From Leptidea sinapis (taxonomy: Eukaryota; Arthropoda; Insecta; Lepidoptera; Pieridae): DNA of 64,000 nucleotides. A model generated the notes under the pieces. The model had not been told where the DNA came from. It saw only the letters and a program-made list of their open reading frames with translations, and did no database searches. Location: contig NC_066276.1 in the NCBI RefSeq assembly GCF_905404315.1, positions 12,790,001 to 12,854,000 of the forward strand, in the 5' to 3' direction. This document shows positions 33,460-45,744 of the stretch, piece by piece. The position numbers and the translations under genes were made by a program. The first letter of the stretch is position 1. Each line of letters opens with the position of its first letter.

Positions 33460-33905
33460 TTTGTAAACGCATTACTTGTGTGCTATGCGCTGTGGCGTCT
33501 AGGCTGGACTTGACGTCGATAAATCAACGCGAGAGCGCGATGGATTGCAGAATGGCCGTCTCGGAGAATTAGAATATAAAAGTAATGTGGCCTGTATGAT
33601 TATATTCTACTCTGTGTATTGGGCTGAACTGATGGCGAATGTCATCTTTCAAAGTGTGTTTGAAGTTGTCACTGTGTACGTCACTGTTGGTGACGTGATT
33701 GAAGTTAGTTAATATTGTCCATCAGTAGAGCGCTCATTGAGAAGTCGCAGTCGTCTTCAAGCTAGCGCCCGCGCCGGTTGTGCGCACTGATCGACTTAAA
33801 ACAACATGGAGGATACCAACACCGTGACGCTCGATTTTAAATCCAAATAAATCTCCGAGATATATATATATATTATACGGATTAAGAATAAAAATTGTAT
33901 TGTAC
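33460..33905 (+). repeat. LTR-like sequence after the satellite
   Basis: TATA-like GAATATAAAAG at about 33,572-33,582 and AATAAA at 33,845-33,850 follow the gypsy remnant and its satellite in the order of a 3' LTR. The exact ends were not found because no partner LTR is visible. Confidence 0.4.
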
Positions 33906-34144
33906 GATATTACATTGCAACCTTATCTTTAGTTACCCGCTGAGTTTTTTACGCCCGTTCTTAGGTCTGAGGGATACTTTTTCGAATTGGTGTAAGTTGA
34001 CTTTCATTATTTTGTCCTTACTGCTATATAATGCAATACCCAGTTATTTACATTTACATAGACAGTAGACTAGAAATCACAATATAAAACCTTACGAGAA
34101 AATGGTACGAGAACTTTGGTACCAAATATTCACTAGAAAATCAA

Positions 34145-34430
34145 TTTTTTTTATGAAAATAAGGGATGAGAAGAGCAGTATGTTGAGTTGATGGTAATTG
34201 ATATGCCCTGCCCATTACAATGCAGTGCCGCTCAAGACTATTGAAAAATTCTGAGCTGCACTACAACTGCGCTCGTCACTTTGAGACATACGAGTAAGAT
34301 GTCAAATCTCATTTGCCCAGTAAATTCACTTACTACGGCGCCCTACAAACCCAAACACAGTAATACTTACATATTACTGCTCCACGGCAGAAATAGGCGC
34401 CGTTGTGGTGTACCCATAATCTAGCACTTG
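34145..34430 (+). repeat. Dispersed repeat A
   Basis: Matches 45,474-45,725 over most of its length (GATGGTAATTGATATGCCCT, then GGCGCCGTTGTGG). It lies beside exon J in the intron. Confidence 0.7.
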
Positions 34431-34447
34431 TGAAGTCTATCAATTAC

Positions 34448-34510
34448 CTGGATCTGTTACTGATCCTTTGTGTGGTCCCCTGGGTTTCATGTCTATTATT
34501 TCATATGCAG
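34448..34510 (-). CDS. Gene 1 mini-exon J
   Basis: The acceptor CTATCAG and donor CAG|GTAATTG enclose 63 nt, phase 1-1. The module is a junction Thr (A+CT) then AYEIIDMKPRGPHKGSVTDP and a final G. It aligns with exon F of gene 2 (PGEEIKGKKPRGPHHG, then SEPDP), sharing KPRGPH and the GS..DP end. An alternative acceptor 9 nt upstream (TTATAG) would keep the frame. It lies next to repeat A and upstream of a LINE alpha tail, both intronic. Confidence 0.65.
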
Positions 34511-34629
34511 CTGATAGAGCTATAAAAAAACATATAAATATTAAGATTTTGTGCGTACTTATATTTCAAATTAAATAAATGTTTTAACTTTTGACAGAAT
34601 TCGTTCTGTCAAAAGTTTATACAAAAAAT

Positions 34630-34882
34630 TAATTTTTTTTTTATAAGGAACAGGAGGAAAGACGTCACGTAAGGGTCACCTGGTGTTAAGTGATCACACC
34701 ACAATCTCTTGCAACACCAGAGGAATCACAGGAGCGTTGCCAGCCTTTAAGCAAGGTGTACGCGCTTTTTTTGAAGGTACCCATGTCGTATCGTCCCGGA
34801 AACACCGCACAAGGAAGTTCATTCCACAGCTTTGTAGTACGTGGAAGAATGCTCCTTGAAAACCGCACTGTGGAGGAGGAAT
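34630..34882 (-). pseudogene. LINE alpha 3' end with poly-A
   Basis: The minus strand reads SILPRTTKLWNELPCAVFPG, GRYDMGTFKKSAYTLLKGW and then QRSCDSSGVARDCG, and ends in an A-rich tail near 34,635. It matches the C-terminus of the 60,487 copy almost word for word. Confidence 0.85.
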
Positions 34883-35380
34883 AATAAAAATAAATATTAC
34901 GTATTTCCGAGTGAACCCGTTATTTTTATTAATAATATTTTATTAATAGTTGTGTTACCCGAAAAATTTTTAAATTTTGTTTCGTAAAATACTTTATTAT
35001 TTTAATATAAAATATTGCTGTAGATCCTTTATACGTCTAATAGAATATGAGAGCTGTGAAAACGTCGAAAAAATAGGAGGTTGACACTTAGCCTCTATTT
35101 CCAGCAATGCACGCACATTGTGTTAAAGTGTCATACAAATAGCGAGTGTAAGGCGTAGCTTGTCACACTCTAAAGTAATATATCTCGCCTGTTTTCATCA
35201 GTTGTCTAGGAGAAAGAGGCTCTATCAAGACGAATATATTATCTAAGGCTGTGCCATTGCAGGGCGTCACAATATATCAACCTGTATGTTGTATCACCAT
35301 TAAATTGTAATAAAAATTGAAAAGACTCGCAATAAAAATATTTTTATTTTTATTGATTTTATTTGGATTTTTAGTGAATT
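34883..35380. other. Intron of gene 1; nothing recognised
   Basis: AT-rich sequence without a supported ORF, RNA or repeat family. Confidence 0.4.
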
Positions 35381-35384
35381 TGAA

Positions 35385-35836
35385 GTACACTAACCAACAA
35401 CTTGTCTAAATATGTGCAGATATACTAAATTTTTCAATGCAGCAATGAACGTAAGCGCTTAATTGAAGAGTTCCGTTACTTAGCCATGGATTCCGTAATC
35501 AGAACCTAACTAAACTCTGACCAAACTATATTTGAAGTATATCCTTACCAATAAAGAAAGAATCATCGAAATCGGTAGGCACGATATTGGATATTTGTAA
35601 ATTTATCATCCAATTTGCTATACGTATGTATAGCAAATTTAAGACTTATGATTTTTCTCATGGATGCCATTGTCAGATCTGGACCAATGGATCTGGCAAA
35701 CAATGGGACGCACCAGCTTTCAAATAAAAAAATAATTATCAAAATCGGTTCACCCAGTCAAAAGTTTTGAGGTAACAAAAATAAAAAAATACCGACGAAT
35801 TGAGAACCTCCTCCTTTTTTGAAGTCGGTTAAAAAT
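35385..35836 (-). repeat. Dispersed repeat C copy
   Basis: The minus strand begins AACCGACTTCAAAAAAGGAG, continues GAGGTTCTCAATTCGTCGG, and carries a typical repeat body (ATCATCGAAATCGG) farther on. It is the longest copy of the motif in the window. Confidence 0.5.
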
Positions 35837-36519
35837 TGCGCGAACGAATGAAATTGAACACAGTTTATATGGAGAAGAAGTGCATAAAGCTATTTTGTCT
35901 ATATAAAATGCCTTGTAAATACATTAATTTAAATATTACATACACTACTGCTTGAATGACACTCAGCATGTTATACAGATATGGAAAATATTAGCATTCA
36001 TGGACTAAAACGACCTGATTGCTGCAATCCGCCAGTATAATCCACTTGCAAAAACTCACGACCTCGGCATACTAAACTTGACATACATACATACGGAAAT
36101 TGAAAAAAGATCCATGTACCGCATTAGACCAGAGTCGATTCCTAAGTAATCGCCAACACTTCTTCTTTGCTTTCGAGGATCACCCAGTGCCGGATTAAGC
36201 AAACGCGGGTCCCGTAGCAAATTCTTTCAGAGAGCCCTTGGTCTATATTGGAAATAGTCTCAGTCTTACCGAGTGTCTGATGCAGATTGTCTTAGTTATA
36301 AATGTTTCACGTTTTTGTGACTTCAAGTAAATTCAATAAACCACATCTTAATAAGTTTCATTCAAAAATTACGCTCAAGCAGAGATGAGTTAGAGAGAGA
36401 TGGTTTAAATATGGGGGGCCACTTTCGTGCGGGGCCCGCTATTGCTACTTTTGCTACGTGGTTAATCGGGCACTGGGATCACCCACCATAAAGTGTATCA
36501 GGTATAAGGTAAGACCGCC

Positions 36520-37070
36520 AGAAAATCGATCATTCATAAATAGAATGGATAGACTGGTGATCATTTAATGCCAAAAACGGGTGATTTTTTAGTGCAACTT
36601 GGCTTAAGATAGCGATCTTATTCGGATATATTAGGATAGATTAGCTGGCTTCCATGAGTCCGGAACTATACTAGTAGTCAGACAAAACGCATAACACCGG
36701 AGCTAACTTCAAGCCACGGTAGGTCTAATGGCTTCCAGCCAGAATAGAAAACTGTACTTCAGACGAACAACTCGTGGTACAAGGTACCTAAGATTACCTT
36801 GGGATGGTGAGAGTTCTTTTCAATCGTCAATAAGATTTGAGTTTTTGGCAGAGAAAGTGACCAGAAAATTGACCGACTAGCGACTCTGATATCAGATATC
36901 TGGTATATCCTTTGCAAGACAGCAGTGCTTAACCGCTACTTCATGCCGATTATCTCTAGTAATCGTGTTATTTATAGTGACAACGTGAGTCTCTTCAAAA
37001 AGCACTTATTTGCCTCTAGCGACTCCTGGGACGCTGTTCTTTTTACCGGGAGAGTCCAGTATTTGCTTTC
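36520..37070 (-). pseudogene. Old, strongly diverged LINE alpha copy
   Basis: Blocks such as CTGTACTTCAG (36,750), TCAATAAGATTTGAGTT (36,828) and GCTACTTCATGC (36,936), ending at TTTACCGGG (37,043), line up in order with the copy at 3905-5990. Much of the endonuclease region is missing. Confidence 0.5.
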
Positions 37071-37220
37071 TTTTGATAAAAGGATAAGAGTAAGTAAAGG
37101 AATTTAAATGTTTAAATTAACTTTTATGAGTTTTATTAATATTGATTATAACCAAATTTTGTGAAGTATATTTGATGTTCCAGCATTAAGTTTGTCAAAG
37201 GATAAAGAAAAAAAACTTAC

Positions 37221-37286
37221 TTGTACTTGGTCCTGATGTTGGGGCTGGTCCCTTGGGATTCATACCATTTAAATTGTCGTCAGGAT
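37221..37286 (-). CDS. Gene 1 mini-exon I
   Basis: The acceptor CCTTACAG and donor CAA|GTAAGTT enclose 66 nt, phase 1-1. The module is a junction residue then PDDNLNGMNPKGP and APTSGPST, ending in A. It is the counterpart of the 72-nt exons A and C of gene 2, sharing P-D-x-x-x-x-G-M-x-P and the APTSGPS end. Non-identical residues with a preserved frame and splice sites suggest a real coding exon. RTE copy B begins about 160 bp upstream of it in the intron. Confidence 0.65.
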
Positions 37287-37458
37287 CTGTAAGGTTCGAT
37301 CGATTTTGAACTAACTTCTTAAATTTAAACAGCTATCTATGATTTACTAATATATAATTAAAAATCTAATTAAATTGAATAATTTAATTTAAATAATCTC
37401 TTATTACTATATTATTATTATATATTATTATATTATTTCACAAATAGATTAAAAACTA

Positions 37459-37930
37459 GTGCCTTTTACTCGAGAAATTGAACAATTAAAATCAGAAAAT
37501 AAATACTTAAAAGACAAAATTTGTTCATTGGAAAGAGGTAGTAGAGCGAACAATTTAATTATATATGGTCTAAAAGAAATCGAACAATCTTTGTCTGAAC
37601 TTGTAAAAATTTTGAAAGAAAAAATAAGTAGTGATCTCGATATTTCTCTCAACCTCAAAGACATTAATGTAGCACGAAGGATTGGGAAACCAAATAGTAA
37701 AAATAAGAAGGAAAGGCCAGTATTAGTTTCATTTGTAAACAATTGGCAAAAACGTGATATTCTGAAAGACAAGAAAAAAATTGAAAGATATACATATGTA
37801 TGTCGCTATTCGGACATATGTCCGAAGATTATCCAAAAGAAGTCTTAGATAAGAGAAGAGAATTGCACCCAAAGCTTTTAGAGGAAAGAAATAATGGCAA
37901 TTACGCCATCATTCCTTCAAACTTATAGTC
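37459..37930 (+). pseudogene. RTE copy B ORF1
   Basis: It opens in a coiled coil (EIEQLKSENKYLKDKICSLE) and has the RRM-like SRANNLIIYGLKEIEQSLSE and NVARRIGKPNSKNKKERPVL. The frame breaks near 37,815, after which CPKIIQKKS and the C-terminal domain follow in pieces. It corresponds to 13,823-14,649 of copy A. Confidence 0.7.
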
Positions 37931-38163
37931 AAGAAAAGTATGACAGGAAGTGAAACGCAAAAGAGACTATTCTACCTCTCCTGCCACTATTAACCAACTA
38001 AAGAAGCAAAACGCTTCCACAAAGGTAAATAGAACAAATGCTTTTGACATCATGAGGGGGAAGAAGCAACTCTTTTTCAACCTAATCCTTAACTGAACAG
38101 AAACCATAGGAAATAATCAACAGCCACCGAAACCAAAAAACATGTAAGCCTAAACTAAACCAT

Positions 38164-41040
38164 ATGACCAAAACATTTCCCATGCCGACTGGTCATCGTG
38201 GGAAATCAGATCACTACCCTCCAACTAATATTAATGAACCAAAAATGAATAAGCTAACGACGCTTCACGTAGGTAGTTTCAACGTTAGATCCCTATCAAA
38301 ACTAGAGAGATATTCAGAACTCATATATGCACTCAGAAATATTAAATGCGACATTCTAGGGCTGTCAGAAGTAAGAAAACTAGGATGTAATATTGAAGAA
38401 TATAATGACTATATCTTATGTTATATCGGTCAAACAAAAGGGCTCCACGGAGTAGGATTCTTAATAAACAAAAATTATAAACAGAACATTACAAACTTTA
38501 TAGGAAACTCTGAGAGAGTTGCCCTTTTACAATTAAAATTTGAAGACCATTCGATATCAATAATCCAGGTTTATGCTCCCAACAGAGAGATCCAGTGAGC
38601 ATGAACACAACCGATTCTATGAGGATTTAGATATGGCACATTCTATTATTGATGACAAAATAATAATAGTAATGGGAGACTTCAATGCCAAAATAGGATA
38701 TCCAAATAATGAAGACTCCATAATTATGGGAAAGTATGGCTATGGAGAACGTAATGAGAGGGGCGAAAGATTGATAGAATATGCCTTACAATACAAGCTC
38801 TCAGTAATTAATACTTTCTTCAGAAAAAAGAATACTCGGAAATGGACATGGTTGTCACCCCACGGGAAAACTAAGCACGAAATAGATTATATAATGACAA
38901 AAAATCACAAAATTTTCACGAATTTTGAAGTAATCAACCCAAGCTTTCCTTCAAATCACAAATTAATAAGAGACCATGGTCCTTAAGCTTCCCAAAATTA
39001 GTAGAAAAAACTTCAACAAGACACCAAATATTCGAAAAACAGAACAAGAAATTACTAACTTTATAACAACCATAAAAGTAAAGATTAAAAACTCAGAAGA
39101 CGTATTGAATAGCGATACCGATATCCAAACATATTACAATATCATCGAAAATATTATTAAAGACACAGAAAAAAGAGGGAAAAAATGGACATAGAGTATT
39201 TAGTGAAGACACAAAAAAATTGATAAAAAGACGAACCGAACTCACTCTTTGCAAACATAAGGATATTTATATGAAAAAATTCGGAAAGATTACTAAAGAC
39301 ATAGACAAAATATAATTACAAATAACCTAAATAAATATAGGAGTACAAAGAGAGGTTTTAAAGAGCTAAGCATCAATAAATCGTGAATACCTCAATTTAA
39401 ACGACAGAGAGAAGAATCAAAAACAAGAAAAGATGTAATTAATTATGCAACTATCTTCTATGAAGATTTGTACTAGAGAAAAGACAATGACCAAATACCT
39501 GAACTTAATATTACTAACTGGGAACCTGATACAAGATGTGTTAAACCAATAGAAAAAGAAGAAGTTTACAAACACATCAAACAACTAAAGAATGAAAATA
39601 GCCCTGGGCCAGACGGACTCAGCAACGAAGTTATTAAACTAGGGGCACCAATTCTAGTACATCTATTCACGAAATTATTCAATATGATATTAAATCAGAG
39701 ACAGTACCAGCACAATGGTGTAAATACGATATCATACTGCTATTCAAAAAAGGCGACCCATTGCACATCGGAAATTACAGGCCAATCAGCCTATTAAATT
39801 GCTTTTACAAATCATTCTCAGGTATAATATCAAGACGAATAACAAAAAATATTGAATTGTTTCAGCCAATAGAGCAAACAGGCTTCCGCCAGGGTTTCAG
39901 CACTACCGACCACATCCAGGCTTTAGAGCAAATTATAGAGAAATATTGTGAGTTTAATAGACCATTATATGTGGCTTTTATAGACTATAGTAAAGCTTTT
40001 GATAGTATAAGTCACTATTCAATTTGGAAGGCATTGAAAGCTATCGGAATCGAGCAATTATATATCAATATTTTAACATATATTTACAAAAATAGTCAAA
40101 GTTGCGTGAAACTTGAAACTAAGGGAAAACCTATTAAGATAGAAAAAGGTGCAAGAATAGTTGATGCCTTATCACCGAAGTTATTCATTACCGTGCTCGA
40201 GAACATATTTCGAAACATAGACTGGTCACAAAAAGGGATCAAAATAGGTGATCGCTATCTAAACCATCTAAGGTTTGCCGATAATATCGCTATCATATCT
40301 GAAGCACCTAGAGACTTAGAAGATATGATACAGAGACTTGACCAAGAAAGTATAAAAATCGGTTTAGAAATGAATGCAAATAAGACTAAGATAATGACCA
40401 ACAGTCACAAGAAGCCAATAAATGTAAGAGACAATATTATAAACTATGTCGATAACTACATTTACTTAGGAAAACGAGAATTTTTCCATCACTCTAACAA
40501 CGAAGATGAAGTAGCAAGAAGAGTATCAAAGGCGTAGAATAGATTCTGGTCATTAAAAGAAATCTTAAAAGGCAACTACAATCTTCACATGAAAAAAGTA
40601 GTAATGGATACTAGTATATTATACTATACCATGCTTATTGTACAGCTGTCAAACGTGGACCTTTACAGAAAAAGTCAAGCAGATAATTACGAGTAATCAA
40701 AAAGCAATGGAAAGAAGCTTATTAAAAATAAGGAAGTAAGACAAAGTAAGAAGCGCCAAGATAAGACAGAAAACCAAGATCACCGATGCACTCACACATG
40801 CACAGGCACTTAAGCGAAATGGGCTGTACATATTGCACTGTATACCGACAGGAGGTGGACTAGAGAAATTACACGTTGGAAGGGGCCAACATCAGGAAAA
40901 TGAAATGTAGGAAGACCAATAAAACGGTGGCCTGATGACATAGCACATTCAGCAGGAAAATAATGGATGCAGAAAGCACTTGACAGAAAGTTGTGGATGA
41001 AGTTGGAGGAGGGACCTTTCCAATCTGAGATCCATATCTA
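38164..41040 (+). pseudogene. RTE copy B ORF2 with FADN in place of FADD
   Basis: The endonuclease (38,240-38,980) shows GSFNVRSLSKLERYSELIYA, VMGDFNAKIGYPNNED and ends near SNHKLIRD. The RT (39,500-40,537) has SPGPDGLSNEVI, NYRPISLLNCFYKSFSGIIS, AFIDYSKAFDSISH and then LRFADNIAII at 40,268-40,297. The second catalytic aspartate is Asn (codon AAT at 40,283-40,285), so RT activity would be lost even without the frameshifts. The C-terminal region near 40,860-41,030 is in pieces. Confidence 0.85.
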
Positions 41041-41389
41041 AAATTGTAACTAAATAACAATTATACTAAAGACCTAGATTTAGCAAAAAATATTAACAAA
41101 AAAAACTAACAATATTTCAAATGTACACTTTTTTTTTGAGATATCGAATAAATGGCCTTATTATTATTATTATTATCTATGATTTACTTCTAATTTCTTT
41201 TATACAATTTAATAACCGATACTTTGTATATAGGTACCTAATACTCGTATACAGTGTGTGGACGAAAGCATCTACTCTACTGAATGATTCTTGTGTTTTT
41301 ATTATTACAATTACAAAGTTAAAATACAAAGTTTCATTGTGTCATCTTTTGGTAATAATGAACTTCCACCTCCTATTTCAACTCTTTTA

Positions 41390-41540
41390 AACCTCTTATT
41401 CATGATAAAAGGTAGCCTATGTCCTTGCCCAAGCTCTAGTCTCTCTACTGAATTTCATCAAAATTGGTTCATCGGTGTAGGTGTAAAGCGTAACAAACAA
41501 ACTTTCATTCACATCTATAATATTTGTAGGAATTTATGTG
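41390..41540 (+). repeat. Dispersed repeat fragment (GTAGCCTATGTCC)
   Basis: The block AAAAGGTAGCCTATGTCCTT to ATTGGTTCATCGGTGTAGG is a pattern common in lepidopteran Helitron/SINE-like repeats, ending TATAATATTTGTAGG. No terminal signals were fixed. Confidence 0.4.
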
Positions 41541-41867
41541 CATATTTTGTTTTTTTTACTTAATCTTGTAAGATATTCAGCATTTGATGTTTGAGTATTT
41601 TTATTGCATTTATTAAATATTTATTGTAATAAAAATTATTTAAAAACGATGAAGCTGTAAATGTTGATTAACAAGAAAAGCGATGAGTTTCTTGCCATTT
41701 ATTTTCATTAAAACTCCATAATATCTCATCATCATTCTCATTAAAGTGGTGGTAAATGTACAAAGAATGAGAAAGTATAAAATGCTTTTTGATTTCATTT
41801 TAGCCAAAATATATACATATAAGGTTCTTATATAAAACTTCTTTAGGCGCATAAGGGTAAAATTTTT

Positions 41868-42510
41868 ACGAATGGAACGCAATAGAGCGTCACGAAAATT
41901 TGAGACATTTTTGTTCAAGAAGAAGAGGAGGTTTTTGTTCAAGGGAGAGAGCGATTGACACCGATTGAGGAAGAGTATTTTTTACACTCGGGCTTCCCTA
42001 CTAGCCTTGTATCGTGCAGTTTTTTTTTAAAGTCCAGAATGGCCGCCGCCCAAATATTATGATTTCAACATTATGGATATCGAATCCAAGCTTCTCAAAG
42101 GTGCAGATAACGAATTTGTGATCATTTTAGAAATCCAAGATGGCCGCCGCGCAAAATTATGATTTGAACAATATGGATATCAAATCCGAGGCTTTCCAAG
42201 GTGCAGATTTTTTAAATTTTAATCCAACATTTTTTAAATCCAGTGTCTATATGTGCCAATAAAGTGTCACGAAAATGTGGGATGGGGTGGTTTTATTCAA
42301 GAAGAGGGAGAGGGACATTGAACCGTTTGAGATAGAGTGAGAAAGGGCGAACGTACCATGAAGCACTTGGCACCGCTAGTAAGTAACTTCGCTACTAGCG
42401 TTGTATCATGCAAGTTTAGCGCACGGCCGCGAGAATGTAGAACATCTTCCCTCCTAGCGTTGTATCGTGCAGGTGTAGCACGCGGCCGCGGGTATATAGA
42501 ACATCTAATA
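41868..42510 (+). repeat. Nested tandem duplications
   Basis: Two copies of a unit of about 101 bp (CCAGAATGGCCGCCGCC at 42,034 and CCAAGATGGCCGCCGCG at 42,135), two copies of a 58-bp unit (TAGCGTTGTATCATGCA at 42,397, TAGCGTTGTATCGTGCA at 42,455), and a longer duplication of about 390 bp (GTGTCACGAAAATGTGGGAT at 42,266 against 41,900) overlap here. No gene. Confidence 0.6.
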
Positions 42511-43095
42511 ATTGCTAATATTGACAAAAAATATTTGGTTTAGAGAACAGATTAGGATAATTGATATAAACGAGATTTAAAAATTAGTTTTCCAAGGAAG
42601 TTTCACTTCTGACATGTGTACATGTATCACCTAAGAAAAGTGATTGTATTTTCAGTATCGAATTCTTATATTAAGACTTTATATATCGTTATTAAAGTTA
42701 GCTGCGATGATCAATAATTATCATTGATTGACGAACTTATATTATTATACTAATTATATAAATCAATAAAAAGAAGTGTACCTTCTGTTGTAACATGTGT
42801 CTGGAAACTCTGAAAAATGAATTGGCTCTATTACTAGTTATAAAATTGTGTTTCCTTAGATTTCTTTTACGATTGGTAAGTACCGCTAAGCCGGCAGGCA
42901 AGTACAGTTTAGATATAAAATCTGTACTTACTGTTGTAGTTTTAGGTAATGACTTTACATACACAGACCTCAGCATAGAACTTCTTAAAGCGAATCAAAA
43001 GAGATTTCTGTAAGTCGAAGTCTCCGTAACGACTGATTATTGTCGTCTAGTGAGGGCAGTATAATAATATTTACAACAATAATAATAGACTATTA
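42511..43095. other. No gene supported
   Basis: Open frames of 72-79 codons on both strands (42,737-43,013) are not recognisable. TTG|GTAAGTACC at 42,876 is donor-like but lacks a partner exon. Confidence 0.35.
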
Positions 43096-43099
43096 GATC

Positions 43100-45473
43100 T
43101 TGTTTTATCTAATACTGTTTGTGTGGTCAATAGAACAAATTAAACCATTAACATTGCCAGAAGACGGTCATCATCCATCCTTAGTGGTGAAGGTTGAGAA
43201 CGAAAAAAATAACATGTACTTACGAGCACCGACTCGTATTGTTCGTTGTTATCACAACGCCGACTACAATGCAGTTAATGATGAATTATCAAAAATTTAC
43301 TGGGTTGAAGAGCTCTCATCAGAAGATATAACATGTGCCGTAAGTAAATTTTATTTTATACTTAACCATATTATAGATCGAATTGTACCTACAAAACTAG
43401 TGCATGAAAATGATAAGTTTCCGTCGTGGTACTCTAGATCTTTAATAAAGTTAATTAAGAAAAAACTGAAAGATCTAGTGACTATGATAGGTTCTCGGAA
43501 TTACGCCGCGAAACAAAACGTTTAGAAGCAGAATGCTATGACTTATTTATTGGTATGGCCGAAAATAATATTTATAACAATTCTAAAAAATTCTGGGCAT
43601 TTGTAAAATCTAAGCGAAGTAGTAATTGTATTCCAGAATGTATGTACTATGATGATGATACTGGATCAGACGGTCAAACGATAGCTAATATGTTTAACAC
43701 ATTCTTTAGCTCCGTTTTTACAGCGGATACTAATACTAGATTTAGCCATGATAACTTACCAATAAGCTATACTCAAACTTTTGCAAGAACAATAGACATT
43801 ACACGTGAAAAGGTAGAAAAGTACTTGTTAAAACTTAACCCATCCAAAGGAAGTGGTCCCGATCATTTACATCCAATTTTACTGAAGGCTTGTAGTAGAC
43901 AAATTTCAATACCTTTAGATATCTCTTAAGCAAATCTTTACATTCAGGTAGTTTACCATCAATATGGAAAATGTCTTTAATTGTCCCCATTTTTAAAATT
44001 GGTAACAGACATAATATTAAAAAGTATAATGGGATTTCAAAGATATCGGTCATCCCAAAATTATTTGAAAAAATAATGTATGACACTTTATATCCTTTAT
44101 TACGACTAATAATTATTCCACAGCAACATGGATTTGTAAATAAACGCTCGACGGAAACTAACCTTTGCGAATTTCTAGATGAAGTATTGGATGCCTTAAA
44201 CAATGGATTCCAGGTAGACACAATTTATACCGACTATTAAAAGGCGTTCGATAAAATTTCGCATGCCCGACTATTATTTAAATTTGAGCGTGTAACACAA
44301 GCGGTAGCTGTCAAAGGATTTATTTCTAGTTTTGTCCCTGTTACATCTGGCGTTCCTCAGGGCTCTCACCTTGGCCCATTGTTATTTAACATATTTATTA
44401 ATGATGTTTTGCAATATTTTCAAAATTCTAATATTTTACTTTATGCGGATGACACCAAAATATTTAAAATAATAAAAGAAAAACAGGATTGTGTTGAACT
44501 GCAAAGCGATTTAATTGAGTTAGGAAACTATTGTTCCGCTAATGACTTATCCCTCAATGTTGACAAATGCTGTATGATAACATATTCGAGGAAAAAAATG
44601 CCAATTTTATTCAAATATAAAATAAATAATGAACCCCTTAAAAGGGTGTCAGAAATAATAGACCTTGGGGTAACGCTAGATTCGGCTCTCTTATTTGAAA
44701 ATCATATAGATAATATGACAGCAAAAGCTTATAAAATGCTTGGTTTTATATTCAGACAGGGAAATGACTTCAAAAATATTCATACTTTTAATCTTTTATA
44801 TAATGCTTATGTCAGACCACATTTAGAATATGCTTCGACTGCTTGGAACTCACGTTATACACAATATATAGATGCTATAGAAAGTGTACAAAATAAATTT
44901 ATTAAAAGATTAAATTATAAGTTTCAAAATTGTGATACTCCTCCATTTAATTACCTATCTTTACAACAGCGTAAAGAATACAGAGATCAAGTTTTCCTTT
45001 TCAAATTATTACGTGACTTAATTGATTCCAATCGTATTTTAAGTAACATTAAACTTAACTGTCCAAAACATTATACACGTTCTATACATACATTTTTTTA
45101 TCCCTGTTCGTAAAACTAATTATACTAGCAATTGTTTTATTATAAGAGCATGCAACACTTACAATAATAATTATTACAGTCACTTAGACATTTTTCAAAG
45201 CAGCTATCGAACTTTTACTAAAAAAATTAAAGAATATCTTAAACATTCTTAAAATATGTCCAACCGATAAATTTGATAAATTTTGTTTCATTTGTATTTT
45301 TGCACTTTTTTCGCCTTATGTTTAATTGTATATCAAATCGTTATATTTTGTATTATATTCACTCCTACTTTGTTTATATTTAAGTGGAAACTTTATTGGC
45401 TTGTGTAATATAAATTATGTGTTACAATGTGTATATAACTTAAGCTGTTTGTTTTCCAATAAATAAATAAATA
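43100..45473 (+). mobile_element. CR1/Jockey-type LINE, 5' truncated
   Basis: It carries the linker and RT of ORF2 with a 3' UTR and a short AAATAAATAAAT tail at about 45,456-45,473. Repeat A follows the tail directly. The copy is decayed by stops and a small deletion. Confidence 0.8.
43105..45113 (+). pseudogene. CR1/Jockey-type RT ORF with stops and deletion
   Basis: Pieces in order are FPSWYSRSLIKLIKKKLKDL, KLNPSKGSGPDHLHPILLKA, then QQHGFVNKRSTETNLCEFLD. Motif A reads TDY-stop-KAFDKISH (stop at 44,238-44,240). About 20 codons are deleted near 44,295, followed by TSGVPQGSHLGPLLFNIFIN and the catalytic LLYADDTKIF. The C-terminal RT part runs to 45,113. The protein resembles that of the copy at 51,616 but is a separate insertion in the opposite orientation. 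Confidence 0.85.
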
Positions 45474-45725
45474 AGGGACGAGACGAGCATGACATTCACC
45501 TGATGGTAATTGATACGCCCTGCCCATAACAATGCAGTTCCGCTCAGGATTCTTGAAAAACCCCAAAAATTCTGAGCGGCACTACAACTGCGCTAGTCAC
45601 CTTGAGACATAAGATGGTAAGTCTCATTTGCCCTAGCCCTTCAGGCCGAAACACTGTAATGCTTACACATTACTGCTTCACGGCAGTAATAGGCGCCGTT
45701 GTGGTACCCATAATCTAGCCGGGAT
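45474..45725 (+). repeat. Dispersed repeat A
   Basis: It starts GGGACGAGACGAGC and ends GTACCCATAATCTAGCC. The hairpin arms CCGCTCAG and CTGAGCGG at about 45,541-45,583 are clear in this copy. Confidence 0.7.
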
Positions 45726-45744
45726 CCTGTGCAAAGGAGCCTTC

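Larger units (their letters stand above)
37445..41175 (+). mobile_element. RTE-type LINE copy B
   Basis: ORF1 and ORF2 occur in the same order as in copy A, with a 3' end of TTATTATTATTATTATT at about 41,158-41,175. The 5' end is truncated at about 37,445. Multiple frameshifts and an altered RT active site make it inactive. Confidence 0.85.

Noticed and set aside
32545..33460. CRISPR-like array
   Set aside because: Units are contiguous 65-bp tandem monomers without unique spacers, and the context is eukaryotic.
42297..42543. Overlapping 68- and 76-codon ORFs near GGCCGC-rich sequence
   Set aside because: They arise from tandem duplications; the two frames are antisense to each other and contain no domain.
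42795..43013. 72-codon plus-strand ORF with a donor-like site
   Set aside because: Hydrophobic start looks like a signal peptide, but there is no partner exon, and open frames occur on both strands here.
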